A DNA stretch of 48,358 bases from Bacteroidota bacterium (lineage in GTDB: Bacteria > Bacteroidota > Bacteroidia > Bacteroidales > JAAUTT01), in NCBI GenBank assembly GCA_023429135.1, contig JAEYWD010000079.1:1-48358 (forward strand). Reading direction: 5' to 3'. How positions within the stretch are numbered: the first letter of the stretch is position 1; each line of letters begins with the position of its first letter. A model generated the notes under the pieces. It saw only the letters and a program-made list of their open reading frames with translations, searched no databases and was not told the DNA's origin. Shown one piece after another: positions 1 through 8,227 of the stretch. The position numbers and the translations under genes were made by a program.

Positions 1-46
1 GCGCCCGCCCCCCCCCCCCCCCCCCCCCCCCCAACCCCCCCCCCCC
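1..46. other. Poly-C tract at window edge
   Basis: Almost uninterrupted cytosines, broken only by short GCG and AA interruptions. Nothing coding overlaps it. In a genome that is otherwise moderately AT-rich, such a tract at the very end of the sequence is most simply a sequencing or assembly artefact at a contig end. A genuine homopolymer cannot be excluded from sequence alone. Confidence 0.7.
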
Positions 47-59
47 TCCAGTAAAATCC

Positions 60-92
60 CTTGTCATTTCGACCGCAGGGAGAAATCTTTTA
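60..92. repeat. Dispersed intergenic repeat (GTCATTTCGACC type)
   Basis: The stretch begins TTGTCATTTCGACCGCAGGG and continues AGAAATCTTTT. I recognise this pattern from memory as one that recurs in intergenic regions of Bacteroidota genomes, usually as inverted pairs. Only one arm is visible here, and its partner may lie outside the window. No function is claimed. Confidence 0.45.
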
Positions 93-129
93 ATTTTAAC
101 CGGACACCAATGATTAATAAGGTCCAACA

Positions 130-159
130 ATAAAAAAAGCCGCCCATCACTGAGCGGCT
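130..159 (-). terminator. Rho-independent terminator of the mutase operon
   Basis: On the minus strand AGCCGC, a 10-nt loop and GCGGCT form a 6-bp GC-rich stem, followed directly by a run of seven T. It lies about 75 nt downstream of the stop codon of the methylmalonyl-CoA mutase large subunit and is in the right orientation to end that transcript. Confidence 0.85.
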
Positions 160-235
160 AAAATTTTATAGAATATGAAACACTTAATCTTTGCCGAAAT
201 TGCTTCGTGACCTTGTGTCTTCGTGTTTAAAATTG

Positions 236-2371
236 CTATTCCTTATAAGCTTCAATCAAAACTTCAAGGATTTTTCTTCCTGCCTTGGCAACAGAGGTGC
301 CAGGACCAAAGATAGCTACAACACCAGCTTTGTAGAGGAAGTCGTAATCCTGGGCTGGAATTACACCACCGGCAATTACCATGATGTCCTCGCGGCCGAG
401 TTTTTTCAACTCATCGATTACCGCAGGAACCAGGGTTTTATGACCGGCAGCCAGCGACGAAACGCCTAATACATGCACGTCGTTTTCAACGGCTTGTTTG
501 GCAGCTTCGGCCGGAGTCTGGAACAAAGGACCGATGTCTACGTCGAAGCCTAAGTCGGCATAACCTGTCGACACTACTTTAGCTCCACGGTCATGACCAT
601 CCTGACCCATTTTGGCAACCATAATACGTGGTTGACGGCCTACCATTTTGGCAAATTGTTCGCAAAGCTGACGAGCTGTTTTGAAGTCGTCGTCGTTTGC
701 CGATTCGCTGGCGTATACACCAGAAATTGAACGTATCACAGCTTTATATCTCCCTGCAACTTTTTCGATAGCGTCGGAAATTTCACCAAGTGAAGCACGT
801 TTCTGGGCAGCATCAACGGCAAGCTCGAGCAGGTTACCTTTTCCGCTGCGTGCAGCTTCGGTGATGGCTTCGAGTGCAGCCTGAACTTCGGCGTTATTTC
901 TTTCGGCTCTCAGTTTTTGTAAACGTTTGATCTGCGATTCGCGAACCGCAGTATTGTCAACCTCAAGAATTTCGAGGGGATCTTCTTTATCCAGACGGTA
1001 TTTGTTAACACCTACAATGGTATCGCGACCGCTGTCGATTCTACCCTGTTTGCGGGCTGCAGCTTCTTCGATACGCATTTTTGGAATACCGGTCTCAACA
1101 GCTTTCGACATACCGCCGAGTTCTTCCACTTCTTCGATCAGTTTCCAGGCTTTGTCAGCAAGTTCTTTTGTCAAAGCTTCTACATAGTAAGAACCAGCCC
1201 ATGGATCAACTGCCTTGGTGATATTGGTTTCTTCCTGAATGTAGATCTGGGTGTTACGTGCAATACGTGCCGAGAAATCGGTTGGTAATGCAATAGCTTC
1301 GTCCAAAGCGTTAGTGTGGAGCGACTGGGTATGACCCAACGCAGCAGCCATAGCTTCGATACAAGTACGGGCAACATTGTTGAACGGATCCTGCTCTGTT
1401 AAGCTCCAACCCGATGTTTGCGAGTGGGTACGCAAAGCCATCGATTTTTCTGATTTTGGTTCGAATTTCTTCACGATTTTAGCCCAGAGCAGACGAGCTG
1501 CACGCATTTTGGCGATTTCCATGAAGTGGTTCATACCAATGGCCCAGAAGAACGACAGACGCGGAGCAAAAGCATCGATGCTCAAACCTGCACGGGTTCC
1601 GGTGCGGAGGTATTCCAGACCATCGGCGAGGGTGTAAGCTAATTCGATGTCGGCAGTGGCGCCGGCTTCCTGCATGTGGTATCCTGAAATGGAGATGCTG
1701 TTGAATTTAGGCATGTACTTCGAAGTGTATTCGAAAATATCGCCGATAATCCGCATACTCATTTCGGGAGGATAGATGTAGGTGTTACGAACCATGAATT
1801 CCTTCAGAATGTCGTTCTGGATGGTTCCGCTGAGCTCTTCCAGTTTAGCGCCCTGCTCGAGAGCAGCTACAATGTAGAAAGCCATAATGGGAAGAACGGC
1901 ACCGTTCATGGTCATGGAAACCGACATTTTGTTGAGAGGAATAGCATCGAATAATACCTTCATGTCGAGGATGGAGTCGATGGCCACACCGGCTTTACCT
2001 ACGTCGCCGATTACACGTTCGTGATCGGAGTCGTAACCGCGGTGCGTGGCAAGGTCGAATGCAACAGAAAGACCTTTCTGACCGGAGGCCAGGTTACGGC
2101 GGTAGAAAGCATTCGATTCTTCGGCAGTGGAGAAACCGGCATACTGGCGGATAGTCCAGGGCTGCATTACATACATGGTACTGTAAGGGCCGCGCAAGAA
2201 AGGAGCTATACCTGCCGCATAGTTCAGGTGTTCCATTCCAAGCAGATCCTCAGCAGTATAAACTGGCTTCACGGGAATAAGCTCCGGTGTAGTCCAGGTA
2301 GACTCGGCAGCAACTTTAGCAGCGTTGCTTCCGGCCGTTTTTATATTTACTTTGCTAAAATCAGGCTTCAT
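236..2371 (-). CDS. mutB: Methylmalonyl-CoA mutase, large (catalytic) subunit
   Basis: 711 residues. The enzyme interconverts succinyl-CoA and (R)-methylmalonyl-CoA using adenosylcobalamin, as in the propionate-forming or propionate-degrading branch linked to succinate. Residues about 40-540 form the substrate-binding TIM barrel. Residues about 575-711 form the cobalamin-binding Rossmann domain, with the DxHxxG signature intact (D591, H593, G596, within MGQDGHDRG); the histidine ligates cobalt. Length is normal for the family. The start codon overlaps the stop of the upstream small-subunit gene by one base (TAATG), so translation is probably coupled and gives equal subunit amounts. A terminator follows. 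The subunit is also called scpA or the alpha subunit in other naming schemes. Neither the epimerase nor a MeaB-type chaperone is in view. Confidence 0.97.
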   Translation of the reverse strand: MKPDFSKVNIKTAGSNAAKVAAESTWTTPELIPVKPVYTAEDLLGMEHLNYAAGIAPFLRGPYSTMYVMQPWTIRQYAGFSTAEESNAFYRRNLASGQKGLSVAFDLATHRGYDSDHERVIGDVGKAGVAIDSILDMKVLFDAIPLNKMSVSMTMNGAVLPIMAFYIVAALEQGAKLEELSGTIQNDILKEFMVRNTYIYPPEMSMRIIGDIFEYTSKYMPKFNSISISGYHMQEAGATADIELAYTLADGLEYLRTGTRAGLSIDAFAPRLSFFWAIGMNHFMEIAKMRAARLLWAKIVKKFEPKSEKSMALRTHSQTSGWSLTEQDPFNNVARTCIEAMAAALGHTQSLHTNALDEAIALPTDFSARIARNTQIYIQEETNITKAVDPWAGSYYVEALTKELADKAWKLIEEVEELGGMSKAVETGIPKMRIEEAAARKQGRIDSGRDTIVGVNKYRLDKEDPLEILEVDNTAVRESQIKRLQKLRAERNNAEVQAALEAITEAARSGKGNLLELAVDAAQKRASLGEISDAIEKVAGRYKAVIRSISGVYASESANDDDFKTARQLCEQFAKMVGRQPRIMVAKMGQDGHDRGAKVVSTGYADLGFDVDIGPLFQTPAEAAKQAVENDVHVLGVSSLAAGHKTLVPAVIDELKKLGREDIMVIAGGVIPAQDYDFLYKAGVVAIFGPGTSVAKAGRKILEVLIEAYKE

Positions 2372-4248
2372 TATGCAATATTTAATTCTTTAGAATAGTA
2401 CTTCAACGTTTCCAGTACGTTTGATTTCATGCTGATAAAATTCTTCACGCCTTTGGCTTCGAGTTCGGGCTGACAGGCAGGAGCGCCGGCTACAACCAGA
2501 ATGGCTTTGTTGCCAAGTTTTTCGAGAGCTTCGGGAGCAAAGGCAGCATATTCGTCATCGCTGGAGCAGAGCACCACGATATCAGCTTTAGCAGCAAAAG
2601 CAGTGTTTACGCCTTCTTCAACAGTTTTGAAACCATTGTTGTCAACAATTTCGAAACCTGCGCAACCAAAGAAGTTACCGGAGAACTGAGAGCGGGCAAG
2701 GCGCATGGAAAGACTACCAATGGTAAGCATAAATACTTTCGGGCGGCGACCGATGAAATCAACTTTCATACGAAGCTCTTCGAAAGCGTTTGCGCCACGG
2801 TAAGTATTCAAAGGCTCAACAATGCAGTCGTCGTCGCAACCATCGCATTTACCATCTTTGCAGTGGCAGGCAACGGTCTGGTCGTCGGGTTTGGAAGCAA
2901 GTACCTCTTTGGTGTTCGGGTACTGATTGGTTCCCAATACAATTTCGCGGCGGGTGGCAATGGCCATGTCGCGTTTCTGAGCTACTTCCTTCACTTTAGT
3001 CTGAACAAAACCTTCTTTTACGGCAGCGATGAAGCCACCTTTGTTCTGAACTTCGAGGAACAGGTTCCAGGCTTCAGTTATAATTGCATCAGTTAAATTT
3101 TCGATATAATATGAACCAGCGGAAGGATCGACGATTTTGTCGAGGTACGATTCCTCTTTAAGCATAATCTGCTGGTTGCGGGCAATACGTTCGGCGAAAT
3201 CGGTTGGTTTTTCAAAGGTTACGTCGAAAGGTAAAACGGTGAGCGAATCAACACCTGCAAGCACAGCCGACATACTTTCGGTGGTGGTACGGAGCATATT
3301 CACATAAGCATCATACAGCGAAAGGTTATACTGGGTTGTTTCGGCATGAATGTACATTGCCTCCTTCACTTTCGGATCGTAAGCTTCAACCATTTTAGCC
3401 CACAGAAAACGGGCAGCACGGAATTTTGCAATTTCCATAAAATAGTTGGCACTCACCCCGAAGTTGAATTTGATTTTCGAAGCAAGCTGAGCTGCGGTGA
3501 ATCCCTTATCGGTAAGGATATTAAGATATTCGGCACCCATAGCAAGGGCAAAACCAAGTTCCTGAACCACACTGGCACCTGCATTGGAGAAATGAACACC
3601 ATTCACGGCAATAGCGCGAAACTTTGGTAAAGCAGCGGTGTTATTCAGAATAGCGGTTAAACGTTCAACCGATTTCTCCAGAGAACCACCACAGAAATTA
3701 CCTCTTTTAACCAAGCGACCGATAGGATCGTAGCTGAAAGAGCCTTCCAGGGTGTTGTCGTACTTCATCTCCTTTACATACTGTGCGAAGAGTTCTGAAA
3801 CAGCGGCGCAACCATGACCCGAGAAGTTTACCTCAACAGCGCCAAGGCAAATATCCTTTAAAAGAGAAGCAAGTCCCTGCTTGTTAAGCTCGGTGCTCTT
3901 CTGTAAAACAAATCCCAGAGAAGTAACTCCCTTGTTCAATATCTCAAGTGCTTTTTTGTTGGCACTTTCTATGTTCTCAACCACAATGTCCTGGCGTACA
4001 TACCAGTCGTTTGCTGTGGTCTTATTCCCCCGAATAAACGGAAATTCTCCCGGTGTACCGACCAGATAACCGAGTTTTTGAAGGTCTTCCGCCCTGTAAT
4101 AAGGCCTTACTTTTATCCCTTCGTTTGTTTTCCATATCAGCTTTTTCTCATAGTCAGCACCTTTCAGGTCGACCGCTATTTTGGCCTCCCAGTCCTGTGT
4201 GCTGACAGGTGGAAATTCACTGAATAATTTTTGATTTACATCCGACAT
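2371..4248 (-). CDS. mutA: Methylmalonyl-CoA mutase, small (non-catalytic) subunit
   Basis: 625 residues, first gene of the two-gene mutase operon. It is homologous to the catalytic subunit along its length (TIM-barrel half to about residue 450, B12-like domain about 500-625). The C-terminal domain has TIGSLSMRLARSQF where DxHxxG should be, so it cannot ligate cobalt; this is the expected state of the structural subunit in heterodimeric mutases. Between the two domains is a Cys-rich insertion with C461, C463, C468, C471 and C475 in a CxCx4Cx2Cx3C pattern and Asp-rich spacing (bases 2824-2868). I do not recognise this as a normal feature of the family; it resembles a small metal-binding loop. 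A candidate -7 promoter element is about 30 nt upstream of the start. Confidence 0.95.
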   Translation of the reverse strand: MSDVNQKLFSEFPPVSTQDWEAKIAVDLKGADYEKKLIWKTNEGIKVRPYYRAEDLQKLGYLVGTPGEFPFIRGNKTTANDWYVRQDIVVENIESANKKALEILNKGVTSLGFVLQKSTELNKQGLASLLKDICLGAVEVNFSGHGCAAVSELFAQYVKEMKYDNTLEGSFSYDPIGRLVKRGNFCGGSLEKSVERLTAILNNTAALPKFRAIAVNGVHFSNAGASVVQELGFALAMGAEYLNILTDKGFTAAQLASKIKFNFGVSANYFMEIAKFRAARFLWAKMVEAYDPKVKEAMYIHAETTQYNLSLYDAYVNMLRTTTESMSAVLAGVDSLTVLPFDVTFEKPTDFAERIARNQQIMLKEESYLDKIVDPSAGSYYIENLTDAIITEAWNLFLEVQNKGGFIAAVKEGFVQTKVKEVAQKRDMAIATRREIVLGTNQYPNTKEVLASKPDDQTVACHCKDGKCDGCDDDCIVEPLNTYRGANAFEELRMKVDFIGRRPKVFMLTIGSLSMRLARSQFSGNFFGCAGFEIVDNNGFKTVEEGVNTAFAAKADIVVLCSSDDEYAAFAPEALEKLGNKAILVVAGAPACQPELEAKGVKNFISMKSNVLETLKYYSKELNIA

Positions 4249-4277
4249 ATATTTTGACCTTTTTAAAAATAAAACGC

Positions 4278-4285
4278 CAAAGTTA
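4278..4285 (-). promoter_or_regulatory. Candidate -7 promoter element of the mutase operon
   Basis: On the minus strand this reads TAACTTTG, matching the Bacteroidota -7 consensus TAnnTTTG, 30 nt upstream of the small-subunit start. There is no TTTG at the usual 19-21 nt further upstream, so only the -7 half is supported. Confidence 0.4.
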
Positions 4286-4389
4286 ATTCAAAATGGCTAA
4301 TGTCGGTTCATGATTTACAGCATTTTATTAAGGAAGCACGTGTTTTTGTGAAAATATTAACAATTAAGAAGATTATGTATCAAGTATTC

Positions 4390-5376
4390 TTACAATAAAC
4401 CTTTGATAACGTTAAAAATTCTCTGAGGAGAGATGGTCTTTATGTCCTGCCCGAATTTTGCTACCAAATGAATGGATTTGTCGGATGGATAGGACCATTC
4501 GGCAATACGTTGAACCGGATGTTGCTTTTCCCATCCCCAAACGCCAATGTAGTTGCAATTAACCATCTGTGCCACATGTGAAGGGCCGCAATCGTTAGCC
4601 ACAACCGCAATACTTTGTTTAGAGATAGAAGCAATGGTTGAAATTTCAGGACTGATAAGCGTTGTGTATTTTCCATCGGCATTGGCGTTTTCGATCTGCT
4701 TAATTTCTTCTTTTTCCATAGGACCCAGAATAAAGATAATTCTGGAACTGGGCAATTGCTTCAGAATCATAACTGCAAGCTCAAGAAAGTTGCCAATTCC
4801 CCATTTTTTATGCTCTCCTTCACCACCACCAGGCATAAATGTAAAAATGTACGGTTCGTTAAATTCCAATGGCTCATTAAACTTGTCGAAATACGAAAAA
4901 GAATTTTCCGCGTTCTCCATATCGAGTAGCGAAAGATACAGGTTTGCTTTATATATAGAGTTGTTGTAATTCACAACTTTATTATAGAATAGTTTACTTG
5001 CAGCGCCGCTAGCGAAACCAACTTTGAATGCCTTGCGGAAAAAAACAATAATTAGTTGAATATATAAAGAATAGGGGCGAAGGTTGTAAATATGGGTTGG
5101 TTTAAATTTTCGTAATTGTTTTATAAGCTCCAGGTTAGCACCTCCTTTTTTGTATAAAACAATGTCGTCGCATAATCCTAGATTTTGAAATAAACTAACC
5201 TGATTGACAGTTGAATATACTACTATTTGGGAGCCCGGATGTGCTTGCCTCAGATGGTGCAGAAAAGGAAATTCAAGAATCAGATGCCCGAAAAAGGCCT
5301 TATTAGGAGCAAAAACAGCTATACGAACCATCGGATATTTTATTCTGTAAAGGTAAGAAATTGGATTTATGTTCAA
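4390..5376 (-). CDS. Glycosyltransferase family 9 (heptosyltransferase-like)
   Basis: Up to 328 residues. The fold is of the ADP-heptose:LPS heptosyltransferase type (GT-B). The N-terminal Rossmann half begins VRIAVFAPNKAFFGH. The C-terminal half has FTFMPGGGEGEHKKWG followed by a VVANDCGPSHVAQ segment, the nucleotide-sugar-binding region typical of GT9 (D-GP-H). It probably adds a sugar to LPS core or another envelope glycan in the cytoplasm; the substrate cannot be read from the sequence. An internal methionine at 5331, directly before the first beta strand, is a more likely start than 5376, giving 313 residues. It stands alone, divergent from rarD, so an LPS-core role is inferred from family only. 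Confidence 0.82.
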   Translation of the reverse strand: MNINPISYLYRIKYPMVRIAVFAPNKAFFGHLILEFPFLHHLRQAHPGSQIVVYSTVNQVSLFQNLGLCDDIVLYKKGGANLELIKQLRKFKPTHIYNLRPYSLYIQLIIVFFRKAFKVGFASGAASKLFYNKVVNYNNSIYKANLYLSLLDMENAENSFSYFDKFNEPLEFNEPYIFTFMPGGGEGEHKKWGIGNFLELAVMILKQLPSSRIIFILGPMEKEEIKQIENANADGKYTTLISPEISTIASISKQSIAVVANDCGPSHVAQMVNCNYIGVWGWEKQHPVQRIAEWSYPSDKSIHLVAKFGQDIKTISPQRIFNVIKGLL

Positions 5377-5451
5377 TAATTAACATGAATAACTATCAAA
5401 TAAACAAGAATTGAATTTTGGTTTGGTTACCGGTTTTCCAACAATATGCAG

Positions 5452-5459
5452 TAATTTTG
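5452..5459 (+). promoter_or_regulatory. Candidate -7 promoter element of rarD
   Basis: TAATTTTG matches TAnnTTTG and lies 23 nt before the rarD start. A TTTG at 5422 is 26 nt upstream rather than the usual 19-21, so the -33 half is not convincing. Confidence 0.35.
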
Positions 5460-5481
5460 AAGTTTTCATGAAACTCATTGT

Positions 5482-6384
5482 ATGAACAAAGGAACCTTAT
5501 ACGCCATGGGCGCCTATGGATTGTGGGGTTTATTCCCTCTTTACTGGAAATTGCTTCAACATGTACCTGCTCTTCAGCTCATAGGGCATCGTATTGTTTG
5601 GTCGTTTGTTTCGTTGTTGGTTATTTTAATTTTCCTTCGGCAGGTAAAACCATTTAAAAAAGCAGCACTTTCATTTTCCATGATCCGTATTTACGCTCTG
5701 GCTGCGATACTTGTCGGAATTAACTGGCTTGTGTATGTTTGGGCTGTAAATTCGGGCCATGTGGTTGAAACAAGCCTTGGTTATTTTATTAATCCGCTTA
5801 TCAGTGTTCTGATAGGAGTGATATTTTTCCGTGAGCGTCTTCGCTTGTGGCAATGGATACCCATTGGAATTGCTGGCATTGGGGTACTTTATTTGACGTT
5901 TGCTTTCGGGAAACTTCCCTGGATTGCGCTTACACTTGCCTTTTCGTTTGCCTTCTATGGAATGGTGAAGAAAATAGCGCCCCTGGGATCTCTTCACGGC
6001 TTAACTCTCGAAACAATTATTCTTTTAGTGCCAGCCGTTTTATACCTTGTTCATTCAGAGAGTGCCGGAAACGGAGCATTTCTTCATTCAGGTATTGGAG
6101 CTGATTTGCTTATGTTAGGAACAGGGCTGATAACCACCATTCCTTTATTGCTGTTTGCCTCGGCAGCAAAACGGATTCCGCTTTCCATTATTGGGGTGCT
6201 GCAATACATTGCCCCTACTATTCAGTTCTTTATTGGAATTCTGGTGTATCATGAGGTGTTCACCTCCCGGCAATTTGTGGGTTATTGCTTTGTATGGGTA
6301 GCGCTAATAATTTTTGGAGCTGATAGTTATTTGGCTTACAAAACCCGAATTGCTTCTGCTGCAAAAATTAACCTCAAAGTCTGA
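5482..6384 (+). CDS. rarD: RarD-type EamA/DMT-family transporter
   Basis: 300 residues with about ten hydrophobic segments in two EamA repeats, as in the drug/metabolite transporter superfamily. The N-terminus (MNKGTLYAMGAYGLWGLFPL) and the internal IGHRIVWS and WAVNSGHVVETSLGYFINPL segments are characteristic of RarD proteins; the latter signature is nearly invariant in the family. It sits in the inner membrane. Substrates of RarD are poorly defined, so a specific role is not claimed. The last sense codon and the stop (GTC TGA) are the first bases of an 11-bp tandem repeat, so the C-terminus ends where the repeat begins. Confidence 0.9.
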   Translation: MNKGTLYAMGAYGLWGLFPLYWKLLQHVPALQLIGHRIVWSFVSLLVILIFLRQVKPFKKAALSFSMIRIYALAAILVGINWLVYVWAVNSGHVVETSLGYFINPLISVLIGVIFFRERLRLWQWIPIGIAGIGVLYLTFAFGKLPWIALTLAFSFAFYGMVKKIAPLGSLHGLTLETIILLVPAVLYLVHSESAGNGAFLHSGIGADLLMLGTGLITTIPLLLFASAAKRIPLSIIGVLQYIAPTIQFFIGILVYHEVFTSRQFVGYCFVWVALIIFGADSYLAYKTRIASAAKINLKV

Positions 6385-6433
6385 GCGAAGTCTGAGCGAA
6401 GTCTGAGCGAAAGGAGAGCGAAGGGAGAGCGAA
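6379..6433 (+). repeat. Five-copy 11-bp tandem repeat spanning the rarD stop codon
   Basis: Three identical units GTCTGAGCGAA are followed by two diverged units AGGAGAGCGAA and GGGAGAGCGAA, giving 55 bp with an exact 11-bp period. The first unit supplies the TGA stop of rarD. An 11-bp period is close to one helical turn, so each unit would present the same DNA face. No known repeat family is assigned. Confidence 0.9.
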
Positions 6434-6468
6434 GGAATAATCGTTGAATTATGAAAATATTTTTGTAA

Positions 6469-6511
6469 AACTGAGGCTGAGTAAAGTGCTAATCCTTTAC
6501 TCAGCCCAGTT
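6469..6511. terminator. Strong bidirectional hairpin between rarD and the PPOX gene
   Basis: AACTG, a bulged A and GGCTGAGTAAAG pair with CTTTACTCAGCCCAGTT around an 8-nt loop, making 17 base pairs with a single bulge. It lies between two convergent genes, 7 nt beyond the stop of the minus-strand one and about 85 nt beyond the rarD stop. Flanking sequence is A/T rich on both sides. A shared terminator for both genes is the simplest reading. Confidence 0.8.
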
Positions 6512-6517
6512 CAGATA

Positions 6518-7036
6518 TTAAAATTTAACAGATGGCGCTCCCGGATTTCCATTCACACCACGTTTGTAATTGATTACTTCCATTGAAACAGGTTCAATCT
6601 TAATCAATACAAAAATATTTTCCCAGTTCGGAATACCGTTCCAGTACTCGCGTTTCATTTTTTTCAGCAGTTCTTTATCGTCAATTATGGTTGCCTTGCC
6701 CATCAGGTTAACATACCCTTTTGCGGCCTGATGATCGGCCCAATACACACAAACGCGTGGCTCCTTTTTGATTTCGGCAACTTTGCTGCTTTCGCGTGAG
6801 GTGGCGAACCAAATCACAAAGTCATCCTTCAGGGGAAAGGGATTCATGGTTCTGATCTGCGGCTGACCGGCCTGGTCCACCGTAACCAAAGCACAATAAG
6901 GAGCTGAAGACATTATTTCGCGGGCTCCGGCAATGATAGTGTCGCGCGGAATTGAATTTTGCTGGGCCTGGGTGTTCAGTAAAACCAATGCTAAAGCGCT
7001 TACAGCCAATAATCTGTTAAATAGTTTTTTTTTCAT
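6518..7036 (-). CDS. Exported pyridoxamine 5'-phosphate oxidase-fold (PPOX) protein
   Basis: 172 residues. A cleavable signal peptide is evident (KKK, a hydrophobic stretch to about residue 20, TQA near residue 24). The mature part is a split-barrel flavin-binding fold of the general-stress-protein type: SSAPYCALVTVDQAGQPQIR, FVIWFATSRESSK and KEPRVCVYWADHQ are the usual strands. Relatives bind FMN or related cofactors and act as oxidoreductases or cofactor carriers. Most are cytoplasmic; export to the periplasm is the unusual part. It is monocistronic, convergent with rarD and divergent from the next pair. Activity and cofactor are not determinable here. Confidence 0.82.
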   Translation of the reverse strand: MKKKLFNRLLAVSALALVLLNTQAQQNSIPRDTIIAGAREIMSSAPYCALVTVDQAGQPQIRTMNPFPLKDDFVIWFATSRESSKVAEIKKEPRVCVYWADHQAAKGYVNLMGKATIIDDKELLKKMKREYWNGIPNWENIFVLIKIEPVSMEVINYKRGVNGNPGAPSVKF

Positions 7037-7291
7037 AGGAGTATTATTTATTTCAAGGTTTGATTAAGATTTACGAAAAGGAATTTACCCTATTTGTTTT
7101 ATTCTGTTTAAACACCGGATTTAAAATGCAACAAAAGCTGTTTCTGGTATGTTTACCTGTTGTTAACGGTTTATCCTGGCATTTCTACCGGTTGGCCGAT
7201 AAAATCTACGATTCACCGATAAAGTATTTTTAATCCGTCATTTCCATTATAAGTTCGTACCTGTTTTTTTGAAAACTCTAAAGCTAATATT

Positions 7292-8227
7292 ATGAAAAAA
7301 CTACTTTTTGTTGTCACCACCGTTGCTTTAAGCTTGCAACTATCAGCCCAGAGTATAAATCTGAAATTAAGTCCTGAGAAAAATAAGGTTTACAGGTTTA
7401 AATCAGTTTCCAACCAAAATGTGTCCCAAACCATCAACGGCATGGAGCAAACAACCACTACCCTCAGTAATTCGGTCTTTTCCCTTAAAATGATGGAAGC
7501 GTCGTCCAACCTTATTGTTGCTGAAGTAAGGTTTGATACCATTCAAACTACCACAAACACCATGGGGAAAACATCAAAAATAAATTCCGCCTCCGAAGGT
7601 AACATTGCTTCTGAAGAAGCTGGCGAGGTCATGTCGGCCATTATGAATAAACTAAGCAAGAGTGCATTATATGTAAAAATGAACCCCAGAGGGGAAGTAG
7701 TAGAGATCATTAATGCAGCAATGATCAAGGATTTGATACTCAAAGATACTGGTTCAATCAGTTCCAAACTTGCTCCTGTACTGAAACCGCAGATCAAAAA
7801 TACCGTGTCGGCCGATGCCCTGAAAACCATGGTGAACATGTATACTTTTAATCTTCCGGGCGGTCAGGTTAAGGTTCGGGACCAATGGGAAATAAACGTT
7901 CCGGTTAGTGCCGGGGGAATGTTCCTCCAGATTATCACAAATTACAATTTGGAATCAGTTAACAACAATTTAGCGCAAATTTCAGCGGAATCGTCGGTGA
8001 AGGCTGCTCCCAATGCTGCACCGCTTGAATATCCGGGTGCTAAAATAACCTACGATGGCATAAAAGGTTTTGGTAAATCTACACTGAAAATTAATGCGCA
8101 AACAGGATTGACAGTCGAGAATTCTTCTAAATCTACTATTTCGGGCGACTTAAATGTGAATGCCTCAGGAATGTCGATGCAAATACCTATGAATATTACC
8201 AGTGAAACAACCATAACGGCTTTATAA
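7292..8227 (+). CDS. Secreted DUF6263-like protein
   Basis: 311 residues with a clear signal peptide (residues 1-20, ending LSAQ). The mature protein starts INLKLSPEKNKVYRFK, which I associate with the DUF6263 family of uncharacterised Bacteroidota secreted proteins; this is a recall-level match. Composition is rich in Ser, Thr and Asn with alternating hydrophobic positions, suggesting a beta-rich fold, and there is no lipobox. The stop codon overlaps the start of the following receptor gene by one base (TAATG), so the two are co-translated and probably act together at the envelope. No catalytic motif was seen. Confidence 0.65.
   Translation: MKKLLFVVTTVALSLQLSAQSINLKLSPEKNKVYRFKSVSNQNVSQTINGMEQTTTTLSNSVFSLKMMEASSNLIVAEVRFDTIQTTTNTMGKTSKINSASEGNIASEEAGEVMSAIMNKLSKSALYVKMNPRGEVVEIINAAMIKDLILKDTGSISSKLAPVLKPQIKNTVSADALKTMVNMYTFNLPGGQVKVRDQWEINVPVSAGGMFLQIITNYNLESVNNNLAQISAESSVKAAPNAAPLEYPGAKITYDGIKGFGKSTLKINAQTGLTVENSSKSTISGDLNVNASGMSMQIPMNITSETTITAL

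Noticed and set aside
1..46. Poly-C tract as a phase-variation or G-quadruplex element
   Set aside because: It lies at the extreme end of the sequence with no gene or promoter next to it; an assembly or sequencing artefact explains it better.
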